Notes under the pieces: generated by a model
Database searches by the model: none
The model's input: the letters and a program-made list of their open reading frames with translations, nothing else
Told to the model about the DNA's origin: nothing
DNA from: Pseudomonas sp. ADAK18
Lineage (GTDB): Bacteria; Pseudomonadota; Gammaproteobacteria; Pseudomonadales; Pseudomonadaceae
DNA length: 64,000 nt
Assembly (NCBI RefSeq): GCF_012935695.1
Contig: NZ_CP052859.1
Location: 2,893,001-2,957,000 of the forward strand
Reading direction: 5' to 3'
Shown: in pieces, positions 54,176 through 63,555 of the stretch
Layout of the letters: each line of letters begins with the position of its first letter
Position numbering within the stretch: the first letter of the stretch is position 1
Program-made: the position numbers and the translations under genes

Positions 54176-54339
54176 GCCAATCACGAGCAATACAGCCCAA
54201 GATGTGTTGGTCGTCCGGTTAGTGGGGGCTGGCGCGCCGACACCTAATCACGCGAGGTGTATTGGGCGGACGCTTACCTGAATTCAACACAAATTGCAGG
54301 CAAAAAAAAGCACTCATTAAAGTGGCTTTTTCTGAATCT

Positions 54340-54415
<76 letters not shown>

Positions 54416-54478
54416 GTCTTGGTGGTGTGCATTCTATAGAATCCAGAACACCCGTCAACCCTTTGATTCAAAAAAGTT

Positions 54479-55039
54479 TTATTTCTTTTCCACGGTGGTC
54501 CGCAGATGAGGCCAGGCAGCGCGCAGGTATTGCAGCATCGACCACAAGGTCAGGCCAGCAGCAACCAGCAACAGGGCGTAACCCAACAATACCCAGAAGG
54601 AGAATTGCGAGGGGTTGGCCAGCAGGATGACCAGGGCAAGCATCTGCGCCGCGGTTTTCCATTTACCCATGTTGGAGACAGCCACGTGGGCGCGGGCGCC
54701 GATTTCGGCCATCCATTCGCGCAGCGCGGACACGACGATCTCGCGACCGATGATCACCGCCGCGGGCAGGGTCAGCCACAAGTTGCCGTGTTCCTGTACC
54801 AGTAGCACCAAGGCCACGGCCACCATCAGTTTGTCAGCCACGGGATCAAGGAACGCGCCAAAAGGTGTGCTCTGCTCCAGGCGACGGGCCAGGTATCCGT
54901 CCAGCCAGTCGGTCGCCGCCGCAAAGGCGAAGACTGAACTGGAGGCCATGTAACTCCATTCGTACGGCAGGTAGAACAGCAAAATGAAAATCGGAATGAG
55001 CAGGACGCGTAGTACGGTGATCAGATTAGGGATATTCAT
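54479..55039 (-). CDS. pgsA: CDP-diacylglycerol--glycerol-3-phosphate 3-phosphatidyltransferase
   Basis: The 186-residue membrane enzyme has the CDP-alcohol phosphatidyltransferase motif [27 protein letters not shown] (DGxxAR..G..D..D; residues about 60-85). It makes phosphatidylglycerol phosphate. I start at MNIPNL (55039), the start I recall for close Pseudomonas homologues; a GTG two codons upstream is the alternative. It follows uvrC with 32 bp between. Confidence 0.95.
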   Translation of the reverse strand: MNIPNLITVLRVLLIPIFILLFYLPYEWSYMASSSVFAFAAATDWLDGYLARRLEQSTPFGAFLDPVADKLMVAVALVLLVQEHGNLWLTLPAAVIIGREIVVSALREWMAEIGARAHVAVSNMGKWKTAAQMLALVILLANPSQFSFWVLLGYALLLVAAGLTLWSMLQYLRAAWPHLRTTVEKK

Positions 55040-55071
55040 CGGCACAACTGGCTACGAGGTGAGAAGGCATT

Positions 55072-56895
55072 CTACTCGCTGTGCAGGTTTGCATAAATCA
55101 ACTCAGCGAGCTTTTTACTGATACCGGGAGCTTTGGCTATTTCTTCGATGCTGGCACGGGACAGCTCTTGCAAGCCACCAAAATGTTTCAATAAGTCGCG
55201 CCGACGCGTCGGCCCTACCCCTGCAATCCCTTCCAGGGTTGAAGTACGCCGGGTTTTACCACGGCGGGCGCGGTGGCCGGTAATGGCGAAACGGTGGGCT
55301 TCGTCACGGATCTGTTGGATCAGGTGCAGCGCCGGGGAATCGCCCTTCAAGGTGAACTCATGGGCTGCATCATTCAAGTACAAGGTTTCAAAACCGGCCT
55401 TGCGGGTGGCGCCCTTGGCCACGCCGAGCAAGATCAGGTCGGGCACCGCCAGTTCGTTGAGCACGTCACGGGCCATGGATAACTGGCCCTTGCCGCCGTC
55501 CACCAGCAGGATGTCCGGCAGCTTGCCCTCGCCGTCCTTCAGTTTGCTGAAGCGTCGGGTCAGGGCCTGGTGCATGGCAGCGTAGTCGTCGCCGGCTGTC
55601 ACGCCTTCGATGTTGTAGCGCCGATAGTCGGACTTGATCGGCCCTTCCGGCCCGAACACCACGCAGGACGCTACGGTGGCCTCGCCGCTGGAGTGGCTGA
55701 TGTCGTAACACTCCAGGCGCTGGGGCGGCTCATCCAGGTTGAGGACTTCGGCCAGCGCCTCAAAGCGTGCCGCCACGTGCTGCCGGTTGGCCAGGCGCGC
55801 ACTCAGGGCCTGCTCAGCGTTGGTCACTGCCAATTGCTGCCAGCGTGCCCGGGTACCGCGCACCCGGTGGCTGATGTCCAGCTCGCGACCACGCAGCTCG
55901 TGAATCGCTTCGATCAACGTCGGGAAGTCTTCATGGACCACGTTAACGATCAGTTCCGCCGGCAAGTCGCGCTCGGGGCTGCTGACGTAATACTGGCCAA
56001 GAAACGCCGCCATGACCTCGGCGACCTCTTCATCAATACCGGTCTGAGGAAAGAAGTTCTTGCTGCCCAGCACCCGCCCGCCACGCACACTGATCAGGTG
56101 CACACAGGCGCCACCCGGGTTGACGAAAGCGGCGATGACATCGACGTCGCCGGTTCCGCCTTCCATGCTTTGCTGATCCTGAACCCGGCGCACCAAGGAC
56201 ACTTGGTCGCGCAATTCGGCTGCACGTTCGAAATCCAGGGTACTGGCCGCTTGCTCCATGGCACCCGACAGTTCATCCGCCAAGGCATTGCTGCGCCCCT
56301 CGAGGAACATCACCGAGTGACGCACGTCCTCGGCGTACTCCTGAGGCTCAACGAAGCCCACGCAGGGCGCCTTGCAGCGCTTGATCTGATATTGCAGGCA
56401 TGGCCGGGTGCGATTCTTGTAGAAGCTGTCTTCGCACTGGCGAACAAAAAAAGCCTTTTGCAGCAGGCTGAGGCTTTCACGGATAGCACCCGCGCTGGGA
56501 TAAGGGCCGAAGTACTTGCCCTTCTGCTTCTTCGCCCCGCGATGAATGCTTAGCCGAGGAAAGTCACCGTCGGATAAAAACACGTACGGGTAGGACTTAT
56601 CGTCACGCAGCAGGATGTTGTAGGGCGGCCGCCATTCCTTGATCAGCGTCTGCTCAAGCAGCAACGCCTCGGTTTCATTGGCGGTGATGGTGGTTTCCAC
56701 CTGGGCGATGCGCCCCACCAGCGCGGCGGTCTTGGTGGACAGGCCGGTCTTGCGAAAGTAACTCGCCAGGCGGCTCTTCAGGTTCTTGGCTTTGCCGACA
56801 TACAGCAGACGCGCATCGCTGTCGAACATGCGATACACGCCAGGACGGCCACTGCAGGTGGAAAGAAAAGCACTCGGATCGAACAGGTCTGTCAT
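55072..56895 (-). CDS. uvrC: excinuclease ABC subunit C
   Basis: This 607-residue protein has the GIY-YIG-like N-terminus ([20 protein letters not shown]), the UVR motif, a central [17 protein letters not shown], and C-terminal helix-hairpin-helix domain. It makes both incisions of nucleotide excision repair. The ATG at 56895 lies one base after the gacA stop (TGA-A-ATG), so it is translationally coupled to gacA; this order is well known in Pseudomonas. Confidence 0.97.
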   Translation of the reverse strand: MTDLFDPSAFLSTCSGRPGVYRMFDSDARLLYVGKAKNLKSRLASYFRKTGLSTKTAALVGRIAQVETTITANETEALLLEQTLIKEWRPPYNILLRDDKSYPYVFLSDGDFPRLSIHRGAKKQKGKYFGPYPSAGAIRESLSLLQKAFFVRQCEDSFYKNRTRPCLQYQIKRCKAPCVGFVEPQEYAEDVRHSVMFLEGRSNALADELSGAMEQAASTLDFERAAELRDQVSLVRRVQDQQSMEGGTGDVDVIAAFVNPGGACVHLISVRGGRVLGSKNFFPQTGIDEEVAEVMAAFLGQYYVSSPERDLPAELIVNVVHEDFPTLIEAIHELRGRELDISHRVRGTRARWQQLAVTNAEQALSARLANRQHVAARFEALAEVLNLDEPPQRLECYDISHSSGEATVASCVVFGPEGPIKSDYRRYNIEGVTAGDDYAAMHQALTRRFSKLKDGEGKLPDILLVDGGKGQLSMARDVLNELAVPDLILLGVAKGATRKAGFETLYLNDAAHEFTLKGDSPALHLIQQIRDEAHRFAITGHRARRGKTRRTSTLEGIAGVGPTRRRDLLKHFGGLQELSRASIEEIAKAPGISKKLAELIYANLHSE

Positions 56896-56896
56896 T

Positions 56897-57538
56897 TCAG
56901 GCGCTGGCATCCACCATGCCGTGACGCACTGCCAGCAAGGTCAATTCAACATCGCTGCTGATGGAGAGCTTCTCGAAAATGCGGTAACGGTAGGTGTTGA
57001 CGGTTTTCGGCGACAGGCACAGCTTGTCGGAGATGGACTGAACCTTCTGGCAGCCGACAATCATCAAGGCAATCTGGATTTCCCGCTCCGACAGCGCATC
57101 GAACGGCGAGTCACTGGTGGGCTGGAAAGACTTGATGGCCAACTGCTGGGCAATCTGCGGGCTGATGTAGCGCTGGCCGGCAAACACCAGGCGAATCGCC
57201 TGGACCATCTCCGCCAGGCCCGCGCCCTTTGTCAGATAGCCAGCCGCGCCCGCCTGTAGAAGCCGTGTAGGAAATGGATCTTCCTCGCATACGGTCACTA
57301 CCACGACTTTGATGTCCGGATGGCTGCGCAACAATTTGGTAGTGGCGCCAAGACCGCCGATCCCGGGCATCTTGACGTCCATCAAAACCACATCGGGCTT
57401 CAATTCCCGGGCCTTGATCAGGGATTCCTCCCCTGACTCGGCCTGGCCGACTACTTGCAGGCCATCGATGTCAGCCAGCATTCGTGTAATGCCTGTACGA
57501 ACGAGATCATGGTCATCGACTACTAGCACCCTAATCAA
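56897..57538 (-). CDS. gacA: response regulator GacA
   Basis: The 213-residue NarL/FixJ-type regulator has receiver domain residues DDHD (about 8-11) and D54 region VLMDVKMPG, and a C-terminal LuxR HTH ([20 protein letters not shown]). With GacS it controls small RNAs, secondary metabolism and secretion in Pseudomonas. The start is TTG at 57538: it gives [10 protein letters not shown], the exact known N-terminus, with GAGG upstream. Confidence 0.97.
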   Translation of the reverse strand: MIRVLVVDDHDLVRTGITRMLADIDGLQVVGQAESGEESLIKARELKPDVVLMDVKMPGIGGLGATTKLLRSHPDIKVVVVTVCEEDPFPTRLLQAGAAGYLTKGAGLAEMVQAIRLVFAGQRYISPQIAQQLAIKSFQPTSDSPFDALSEREIQIALMIVGCQKVQSISDKLCLSPKTVNTYRYRIFEKLSISSDVELTLLAVRHGMVDASA

Positions 57539-57689
57539 GCAGACACCTCGCGATATGGTCTTATAGGTTGCTGAACACCTTAGCAAAAAACCAAGGCGCA
57601 GACCTAGCTGCAAGCGTCATATATATAGAGTTTCAGCGCATGGCAGGCGTCTGCCGAGTGGCAAACAGCTGTATTTCCTGGGTAAAAGG

Positions 57690-58097
57690 TCAAGAATCCG
57701 GGGGCACCGACCTGATTTTCCCACTGAGCGTAGACGAATGCTCGGCCAGGCTAGAGGTCAGCCGCCGGATGGCGTCCTGATCTTCCTTGAACATCGCCCG
57801 GTAGTTACCCAAGACCCTTTCTTCAATCTGACTCAAGTTCTCCAACTGCGTCGGTGTCACGTTACCCGTCAACACGTACAGAATATCCACACCTCTTTCG
57901 GCCACCCGAGACAAATAGTCCGCTCTTGGCGCTCGACCGCCGCTTTCATACCGGCCTTGTGCGTTAGCTTCCACACCGCCTATTTCAGCAAAAGCGCGTT
58001 GCGACAGGCCAAGTCGCTCTCTTTCTTGCCGCAATCGCAAACCGATTCCACCCATTTGGATGAATGCTCCTGTCTGGCACACCTCAAGAGGTGGCAT
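57690..58097 (-). CDS. XRE family transcriptional regulator
   Basis: About 135 residues; residues about 22-70 are a Cro/CI helix-turn-helix (RLRQERERLGLSQRAFAEIG and RYESGGRAPRADYLSRVAER). Similar proteins end with a helical tail as here. Two ATGs (58103, 58097) are possible; AAGAG spacing favours 58097. Not linked to an obvious target. Confidence 0.85.
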   Translation of the reverse strand: MPPLEVCQTGAFIQMGGIGLRLRQERERLGLSQRAFAEIGGVEANAQGRYESGGRAPRADYLSRVAERGVDILYVLTGNVTPTQLENLSQIEERVLGNYRAMFKEDQDAIRRLTSSLAEHSSTLSGKIRSVPPDS

Positions 58098-58131
58098 GCT
58101 CATCTCTTTTTACACAAGCACAATGAATACG

Positions 58132-58581
58132 TTATCCGCCTGAAGACGGCGCCTGACAACCCAGTTCCATCCGCCAGAAACAATCCTCTTCGCCGACAAT
58201 ACTCAAGCCCTTGCGCTGATAGAGCCTTCGCGCCGGATTGGTCTTGAACACCGTCAGCCGCAGCAGACCCAAGCCCTGGATGCGGGCCTTGAGGGCCATT
58301 TGCTCCAGCACCCAACTGCCGGCCCCTTGCCGGCGACACTCATCAAGGATGTGCAACTCGCGGATATAGAGTGCCCTGTCGTCATAACTCAGGCTGACAA
58401 AGCCCAGCACTGTATGCTCTTGGTAGATCAGCCAGTTTTCCCGGCCGGCCCAGGCCGTATTGAAGCCTTTGTCGGACCACACCAAGTCGTATTGACGGTA
58501 ATAGTTGCCCATTGCCTGATGCGTCAGGGTTCGAGCAAACGCCAGGTCCCGGTCCGTCGCGGCCCGCAATTGAAACGCCAT
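58132..58581 (-). CDS. GNAT family N-acetyltransferase
   Basis: This 149-residue protein has the GNAT fold pattern: a beta-strand region VLGFVSLSYDDRALYIRELH, then the CoA loop RRQGAGSWVLEQM (Q/RxxGxG/A). AAGGAG precedes the ATG at 58581. Substrate unknown. It lies 15 bp from the nitrilase-family gene and may be co-transcribed. Confidence 0.9.
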   Translation of the reverse strand: MAFQLRAATDRDLAFARTLTHQAMGNYYRQYDLVWSDKGFNTAWAGRENWLIYQEHTVLGFVSLSYDDRALYIRELHILDECRRQGAGSWVLEQMALKARIQGLGLLRLTVFKTNPARRLYQRKGLSIVGEEDCFWRMELGCQAPSSGG

Positions 58582-58596
58582 GTCGTCGCGCTCCTT

Positions 58597-59352
58597 TTAA
58601 AAGGCAATCACCCGCTGCTGCCCGCTCCAATATCCGCCTTCCCTGCGTGCAATCACCAGAACATCACCCACACCCGACGCTGAGGCAATCAAGCAGCCAT
58701 CACTTGCCCAAATAGCGCTGCGCCCGGCAGAAACCCATCCTCCCGTGGAGCCGCCGTGGTTGGCCATCAGCACCACCATCTCGTGCTCGGCGGCGTACCC
58801 TTGCAGCAATGTGCTGTCCGGCCCGTAGCCGTTTTCGCTGATCAGTACTCCTGCAGCATAGATATTGGCCCCGTATTTCGCTGCCTGGAGCGGATGGCTG
58901 GGGTGGGAAAAATCCGCACACACCGCCAGGGCGATCCGGTCATTCCCCCACTCGAGCGCTGCACCGCCCTCCCCTGGCGCAAACGCCACGTCTTCGCCGG
59001 GATGCAGGTGTTGCTTGCTGTACACCGCCAGCGAGCCATCCGGTGCCAGTACCAGCGCACCGATCAGTACCTCAGCACCGGGCGCACTCCGGATCGGCAT
59101 GCCAACCACGGCGGTGATGCGCAACTCACGGGCCATCGCCCGCAATGGCGCCAGCACGGCATCCTCCGGATCAATCGCCAGCGCAGCTGCCAGGGACGGC
59201 TCATAGCCGGTCAGGGACAGTTCCGGAAACACCAGCAACTGCACGCCTTGCTCCGCGGCAACCCGCATGAATGCAAGGTGCCGGGTAATGTTGGCCGGCA
59301 CGTCGCCCGCGATGGAAATGGATTGAGCAGCAGCAAGGGTCAAGGCAGTCAT
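58597..59352 (-). CDS. carbon-nitrogen hydrolase (nitrilase superfamily)
   Basis: This 251-residue protein has the Glu-Lys-Cys triad of nitrilase-superfamily amidases: Glu in VFPELSLTGYEP (about residue 46), Lys in VYSKQHLHPGE (about 115), and Cys in AVCADFSHP (about 147). It hydrolyses C-N bonds of amides or nitriles; the exact substrate is unclear. I start at MTALTL (59352). Confidence 0.9.
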   Translation of the reverse strand: MTALTLAAAQSISIAGDVPANITRHLAFMRVAAEQGVQLLVFPELSLTGYEPSLAAALAIDPEDAVLAPLRAMARELRITAVVGMPIRSAPGAEVLIGALVLAPDGSLAVYSKQHLHPGEDVAFAPGEGGAALEWGNDRIALAVCADFSHPSHPLQAAKYGANIYAAGVLISENGYGPDSTLLQGYAAEHEMVVLMANHGGSTGGWVSAGRSAIWASDGCLIASASGVGDVLVIARREGGYWSGQQRVIAF

Positions 59353-59498
59353 GGTTGCGTCCCGGCAAACATCGTGAAGGTCCTCCCAGCATATCGACAC
59401 TCAGGCCATAGCCGTAAGTACTCAACCCCCATAGAAATTACTGATTGAATCAACCCGCCGGCCTCTAGTAAGCTCCTCCCATCATTTGGAGACGTACC

Positions 59499-59633
59499 AT
59501 GTTGCAACTCACCCTCACTCAGGCTTGCCCTACTGCCAACGCACAGCGTTCGGCCGTGGCTACCCGCGTGAACGGTTTGAGCGCACTGGTCAGCTTTTAT
59601 TTTGGGTATTGGTTTAGCCACTGGCGCGCCTGA
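59499..59633 (+). CDS. aromatic-rich leader peptide (candidate attenuator)
   Basis: A 44-codon frame, ATG at 59499 with GGAG upstream. The C-terminal stretch SFYFGYWFSHWRA has eight aromatic residues, including Phe, Tyr and Trp, and His. The stop is 53 bp before a strong terminator (59686). This is the layout of ribosome-mediated attenuation of aromatic amino acid genes; DAHP synthase begins 354 bp downstream. Confidence 0.65.
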   Translation: MLQLTLTQACPTANAQRSAVATRVNGLSALVSFYFGYWFSHWRA

Positions 59634-59685
59634 TACCTGAAATCGGCGCCCACTACTCAAGGGGTCGCCTACCAGAGAAATCTAA

Positions 59686-59722
59686 CCCCCGGTCGGCTCC
59701 CCGACCGGGGGTTTTGTTTTTT
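59686..59722 (+). terminator. strong terminator in the leader of the DAHP synthase gene
   Basis: Perfect 11-bp stem CCCCCGGTCGG (59686-59696) with CCGACCGGGGG (59701-59711), loop CTCC, then TTTTGTTTTTT. GGGGT at 59661-59665 could pair with ACCCC at 59685-59689, an antiterminator that would block the 5' arm when the ribosome stalls upstream. Confidence 0.85.
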
Positions 59723-59786
59723 CAGGGCCCAGTAAAGAGCCTCCTTAATATTTCGTTTCATCCAGAACACTTGAAGGAATTACGCC

Positions 59787-59939
59787 ATGAACTACGCCAC
59801 CTATTACCGCTACGACACGTCCACCGCCTGGCGATTTAGCAAGCTCCGCTCGGGACAGCCTGCCGCCTCCGATCGGTCACCTACAGGTGGCAAGCCAACG
59901 CACGTAGCCAATTTGGCCAATTGTCGAACACCCCAGTAG
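59787..59939 (+). CDS. second leader ORF, Tyr-rich N-terminus
   Basis: A 50-codon frame with AAGGA at 59774-59778 and ATG at 59787. It starts MNYATYYRYDTSTAW, with four Tyr among the first nine residues. It ends at 59939, before the DAHP synthase start at 59988, and a GCGGG/CCCGC hairpin lies between them. Tyr codons at the start may allow a tyrosine response; a real protein is unlikely. Confidence 0.45.
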   Translation: MNYATYYRYDTSTAWRFSKLRSGQPAASDRSPTGGKPTHVANLANCRTPQ

Positions 59940-59987
59940 GGCCAAGCGCGCGGGAAACGCCCGCCGCTTGTCCAGGAAGCCTTGAAT

Positions 59988-61070
59988 ATGAACTCCTCCA
60001 TCGCCGCTCTGCCTGTTTCTGCCCTGTCCTGTGCCAATGAAGCGCTGACCCAGCGTTTGCCCAGTTCCCTTGAACTCAAGCATCAACTGCCCCTGAGCCC
60101 ATTCCTGAGCGAGCAAATCCATGCTCATCGCCAGGCCGTGCGCGCCATCCTTAACGGTGAAGACTCCCGCCTGCTGGTGATCGTCGGCCCGTGCTCGATC
60201 CACGACCCGGAATCGGCCATGGAATACGCTCGCAACCTGAAGAAGCTGGCCCATGACGTCAGCGACCAGATGCTGCTGGTGATTCGCGCCTACGTCGAAA
60301 AGCCCCGCACCACTATCGGCTGGAAAGGCCTGGCCTACGATCCGCACCTCGATGGCAGCGACGACATGGCTGCCGGCCTGACCCTGTCCCGGGAACTGAT
60401 GCGCGAAATGCTGCGCCTGGGCCTTCCCGTTGCCACTGAATTGCTGCAACCCATGGCTGCCGGCTACTTCGACGACCTGCTCAGTTGGGTCGCCATTGGC
60501 GCGCGCACCACCGAATCACAGATCCACCGCGAGATGGCCAGCGGCCTGGGCATGCCCGTGGGCTTCAAGAACGGCACCGACGGCGGCGTCGCCATCGCCT
60601 GCGACGCGATGCGCTCTGCCAGTCACCCGCACCGCCACTTCGGTGTCGACAGCCAGGGCCATCCGGCGATCATCCAGACCCCAGGCAACCCCGACACCCA
60701 TCTGGTGCTGCGCGGCGGCCATCGCGGGCCAAACTACGACCGCCAGAGCGTGGCCCAGGTCAAGGCCGACCTGGCGAAAACCAAGGTCGCGCCACGGATC
60801 ATGGTCGATTGCAGCCACGCCAACAGCGGTAAAGACCCATTGCGCCAGCCAGCGGTATTTAACGACGTGCTGGAGCAGCGCTTACAGGGCGACACCTCGC
60901 TGATCGGCATGATGCTGGAAAGTCACCTGTTCGAAGGTTGCCAGCCGCTGAGCCCGTCGATGCACTACGGGGTCTCGGTGACCGACGGTTGCCTGGGCTG
61001 GGAGAGCACCGAGCAATTATTGCGTGAAGCCGCACAGCGCCTGCGAGCACACCATGAGATTAACGCCTGA
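59988..61070 (+). CDS. 3-deoxy-7-phosphoheptulonate synthase (DAHP synthase, class I)
   Basis: This 360-residue enzyme condenses phosphoenolpyruvate and erythrose 4-phosphate, the first step of aromatic amino acid synthesis. Motifs VGPCSIHDPESAMEYA, RAYVEKPRTTIGWKGLAYDP and MVDCSHANSGKDP are AroG/AroF/AroH-type. The ATG at 59988 has AGGAAG at eight bases. The long leader with two peptide ORFs and a terminator suggests control by aromatic amino acid supply. The feedback effector cannot be decided. Confidence 0.95.
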   Translation: MNSSIAALPVSALSCANEALTQRLPSSLELKHQLPLSPFLSEQIHAHRQAVRAILNGEDSRLLVIVGPCSIHDPESAMEYARNLKKLAHDVSDQMLLVIRAYVEKPRTTIGWKGLAYDPHLDGSDDMAAGLTLSRELMREMLRLGLPVATELLQPMAAGYFDDLLSWVAIGARTTESQIHREMASGLGMPVGFKNGTDGGVAIACDAMRSASHPHRHFGVDSQGHPAIIQTPGNPDTHLVLRGGHRGPNYDRQSVAQVKADLAKTKVAPRIMVDCSHANSGKDPLRQPAVFNDVLEQRLQGDTSLIGMMLESHLFEGCQPLSPSMHYGVSVTDGCLGWESTEQLLREAAQRLRAHHEINA

Positions 61071-61083
61071 AATGAGCCCCCAT

Positions 61084-61169
61084 GTGGGAGCTGGCTTGCC
61101 TGCGATAGCATCCCTGCGGTGTTCCTGAAACACCGCGCTGCCCATATCGCAGGTAAGCCAGCCCCCACA
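61084..61169. repeat. REP-type inverted repeat
   Basis: Arms TGTGGGAGCTGGCTTGCCTG (61084) and the complement ending CCAGCCCCCACA (61169), with TGCGATA/TATCGCA inside. It is the common Pseudomonas REP type GTGGGAGC, lying after the DAHP synthase gene. Confidence 0.8.
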
Positions 61170-61265
61170 CCGAACCGGTTTCCCCCATAAAAACAGTGGA
61201 ACTTTGCCGGGAAATAACCGCCTGAATCCGGTAGGCTCACCTTTTTTATTCAAGGAGTTACCCCC

Positions 61266-61547
61266 ATGGCCAAAGCTACCGCCCGCCACATCCTGGTTGC
61301 CACTGAAGACAAGTGCAACGAACTGAAGGCCCAAATCGAAGGCGGCGCCGATTTCGCAGAGATCGCCAAAGCCAACTCCAGCTGCCCATCCAGCCGTCAG
61401 GGCGGCGACCTGGGCTCGTTCGGTCCAGGCCAGATGGTCAAAGAATTCGACACCGTGGTGTTCAGCGCCCCGGTCAACACCGTACAAGGCCCGGTGAAAA
61501 CCCAGTTCGGTTACCACCTGCTGGAAGTGACCAGCCGTCAGGACTGA
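61266..61547 (+). CDS. parvulin-type peptidyl-prolyl isomerase
   Basis: This 93-residue cytoplasmic enzyme has the parvulin fold of PpiC: ATARHILV, then FAEIAKANSSCPSSRQGGDL and a C-terminal QFGYHLLEV with the conserved His. It isomerises Xaa-Pro bonds. AAGGAG precedes the ATG at 61266. It is followed by a strong terminator, so it is probably monocistronic. Confidence 0.95.
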   Translation: MAKATARHILVATEDKCNELKAQIEGGADFAEIAKANSSCPSSRQGGDLGSFGPGQMVKEFDTVVFSAPVNTVQGPVKTQFGYHLLEVTSRQD

Positions 61548-61567
61548 TCAGTTCGCCCTTATGCTTA

Positions 61568-61604
61568 ACAGAACGGCCCGCCTTTTGGTGGGCCGTTCTG
61601 TTTG
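61568..61604 (+). terminator. rho-independent terminator after the PPIase gene
   Basis: Twelve-base stem ACAGAACGGCCC (61568-61579) and GGGCCGTTCTGT (61590-61601), loop GCCTTTTGGT, with T-rich end. Confidence 0.92.
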
Positions 61605-61686
61605 TGTGACAGCATGGTGACTGGCGAGGCGTGCGCCGTTAGCGTACAAATCCCCTTCCTTCTTCACCCGGCGCTCAAGGCTGATA

Positions 61687-63555
61687 ATGCGACTGGTTTT
61701 TTCTGCTCTGATTGGCTCTACCCTGGCCCTGCTGCTGGCAAGCACGGCCGTGATCGCGGCACCGCAACCGTCGCTGACGGTGTACGGGGAACCTGCAAAA
61801 TACCCCGCCGGCTTCAGCCATTTTGCCTATGCCAACCCCAACGCCCCCAAGGGCGGTAGCCTGCGACGCTCGGCCATCGAGATTGGCCGCTATGACCATG
61901 TCATGCCCTACATCGACAAAGGCATCGGCGTCAGCCAGATCGACGGCTGGGTCTATTCGCCCCTGGCCCAGCGCTCCCTGGATGAGCCCTACACGGTCTA
62001 CGGCCTGGTGGCAGAAAAAATGGAACGCTCAGACGACGGCCTGTCCCTGCGTTTCTACCTCAACCCCAAGGCACGCTTTGCCGACGGCCAGCCCATCACC
62101 GCCGAGGACGTGCGCTACAGCTACAACCTGCTGATGACCCAGGGCAGCCTGCGCTACCGGACGCTGTTCGCCGACGTCAAGCACGTCGAAGTGGAAGGCC
62201 CACGACAAGTGCGCTTCGACTTCTCCAGCAATGAAAACCGCACCCTGCCCCTGGACGTCGCCACCTTGCCGGTCTTCCCCGAGCATTGGTGGAAGACCCG
62301 CGACTTCGCCAACGGCGGCGGCTACGAAGCACCGTTGGGCAGCGGCCCCTACCAAGTGAGCAAGGTCGATTCCGGCAACACCATCAGCTTCAAGCGTGAC
62401 CCCAATTGGTGGGGCAAAGACCTGCCCGTCAGCCGTGGTCTGTATAACTTCGATCACCTGAGCCTTGAATACTTCGGCGACACCGAAGTCGCCCGCCAGG
62501 TCCTGCGCGGCGGCGCCTACGATTTCAACCGCGAATTTTCCGCCACCGGCTACTCCATCGGCTACAACGGCCCGGCCCTCGACGATGGCCGCCTGCAACG
62601 GGCGCACCTGGCCAAGGACGCGCCGCAACCGGCCCAGGGCTACGTGTTCAACGTGCAAAAGCCGATGTTCAAGGACCGCCGCGTGCGCCAGGCCCTGGCA
62701 ATGCTGTGGGATTTCGAATGGGCCAACCGGCAGATGATGCGCAACCTGTACATCCGCCAGCAAAGCTACTTCTCCAACAGCCCCTTGGCCGCCACCCAAC
62801 TGCCGAGCGCTGCCGAACTGGCGATCTTGGAACCCTTGCGCGGGCAGATTCCTGAAGAGGTCTTCACCCAGGTGTTCAAGGCCCCGACCACCGACGGCAC
62901 CGGGATGATCCGCGACAAACAGCTGCAAGCCCTGGCCCTATTGGAACAAGCCGGCTGGAAGCCCGACGGCGACAAACTGGTCAACAGCGAAGGCGAGCCG
63001 CTGGAGTTCACCTTCCTCAACGCCCAGGCCGGCCTTGAGCGCTTGCTGTTGCCCTATAAACGCAACCTGGCGCAGATCGGCATCACCTTCAATATCCGCC
63101 GTATCGACTCCTCGCAGTACGTCAACCGCGTCATGGCCCGGGACTACGACATGATCGTCACCGGCTTCCCGGTCACCACCTCACCGGGAATGGAGCTGTA
63201 CAACTATTTCGGCTCGGCCGCCGCCTTTGATCCCGGCGCCAACAACTACATCGTCCTCAAGGACCCGGCCGTCGACAGCCTGATCTCCGGGCTGGTCAAG
63301 GCCACCACCCAGGCGCAGATGCTCACTTATGCCCACGCCCTGGACCGGGTGCTGCAATGGAATTACCTGTGGATCCCCAATTACTACCCACCGGGCACCT
63401 CCGCCGCGTGGTGGAACCGCTTCGGCCGCCCGGCGGTGGAAGCCAGCAATGACGAAGCCCTGGAAACCTGGTGGCAAGTCAGCTCCACGCCGCTGACCAA
63501 CGAACAGATGAAAGCCGAGCTGATCAAGCGCGGCCAACCGGGAGGAGCCCACTGA
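61687..63555 (+). CDS. yejA: ABC transporter substrate-binding protein, peptide type (YejA-like)
   Basis: This 622-residue family 5 binding protein has a signal peptide (ALLLASTAVIAAP) and SBP_bac_5 patterns (VYSPLAQRSLDEPYTVYGLV, RFYLNPKARFADGQPITAED). It resembles YejA, which with YejBEF imports peptides. Its TGA overlaps the next gene's ATG. Start ATG at 61687. Confidence 0.92.
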   Translation: MRLVFSALIGSTLALLLASTAVIAAPQPSLTVYGEPAKYPAGFSHFAYANPNAPKGGSLRRSAIEIGRYDHVMPYIDKGIGVSQIDGWVYSPLAQRSLDEPYTVYGLVAEKMERSDDGLSLRFYLNPKARFADGQPITAEDVRYSYNLLMTQGSLRYRTLFADVKHVEVEGPRQVRFDFSSNENRTLPLDVATLPVFPEHWWKTRDFANGGGYEAPLGSGPYQVSKVDSGNTISFKRDPNWWGKDLPVSRGLYNFDHLSLEYFGDTEVARQVLRGGAYDFNREFSATGYSIGYNGPALDDGRLQRAHLAKDAPQPAQGYVFNVQKPMFKDRRVRQALAMLWDFEWANRQMMRNLYIRQQSYFSNSPLAATQLPSAAELAILEPLRGQIPEEVFTQVFKAPTTDGTGMIRDKQLQALALLEQAGWKPDGDKLVNSEGEPLEFTFLNAQAGLERLLLPYKRNLAQIGITFNIRRIDSSQYVNRVMARDYDMIVTGFPVTTSPGMELYNYFGSAAAFDPGANNYIVLKDPAVDSLISGLVKATTQAQMLTYAHALDRVLQWNYLWIPNYYPPGTSAAWWNRFGRPAVEASNDEALETWWQVSSTPLTNEQMKAELIKRGQPGGAH

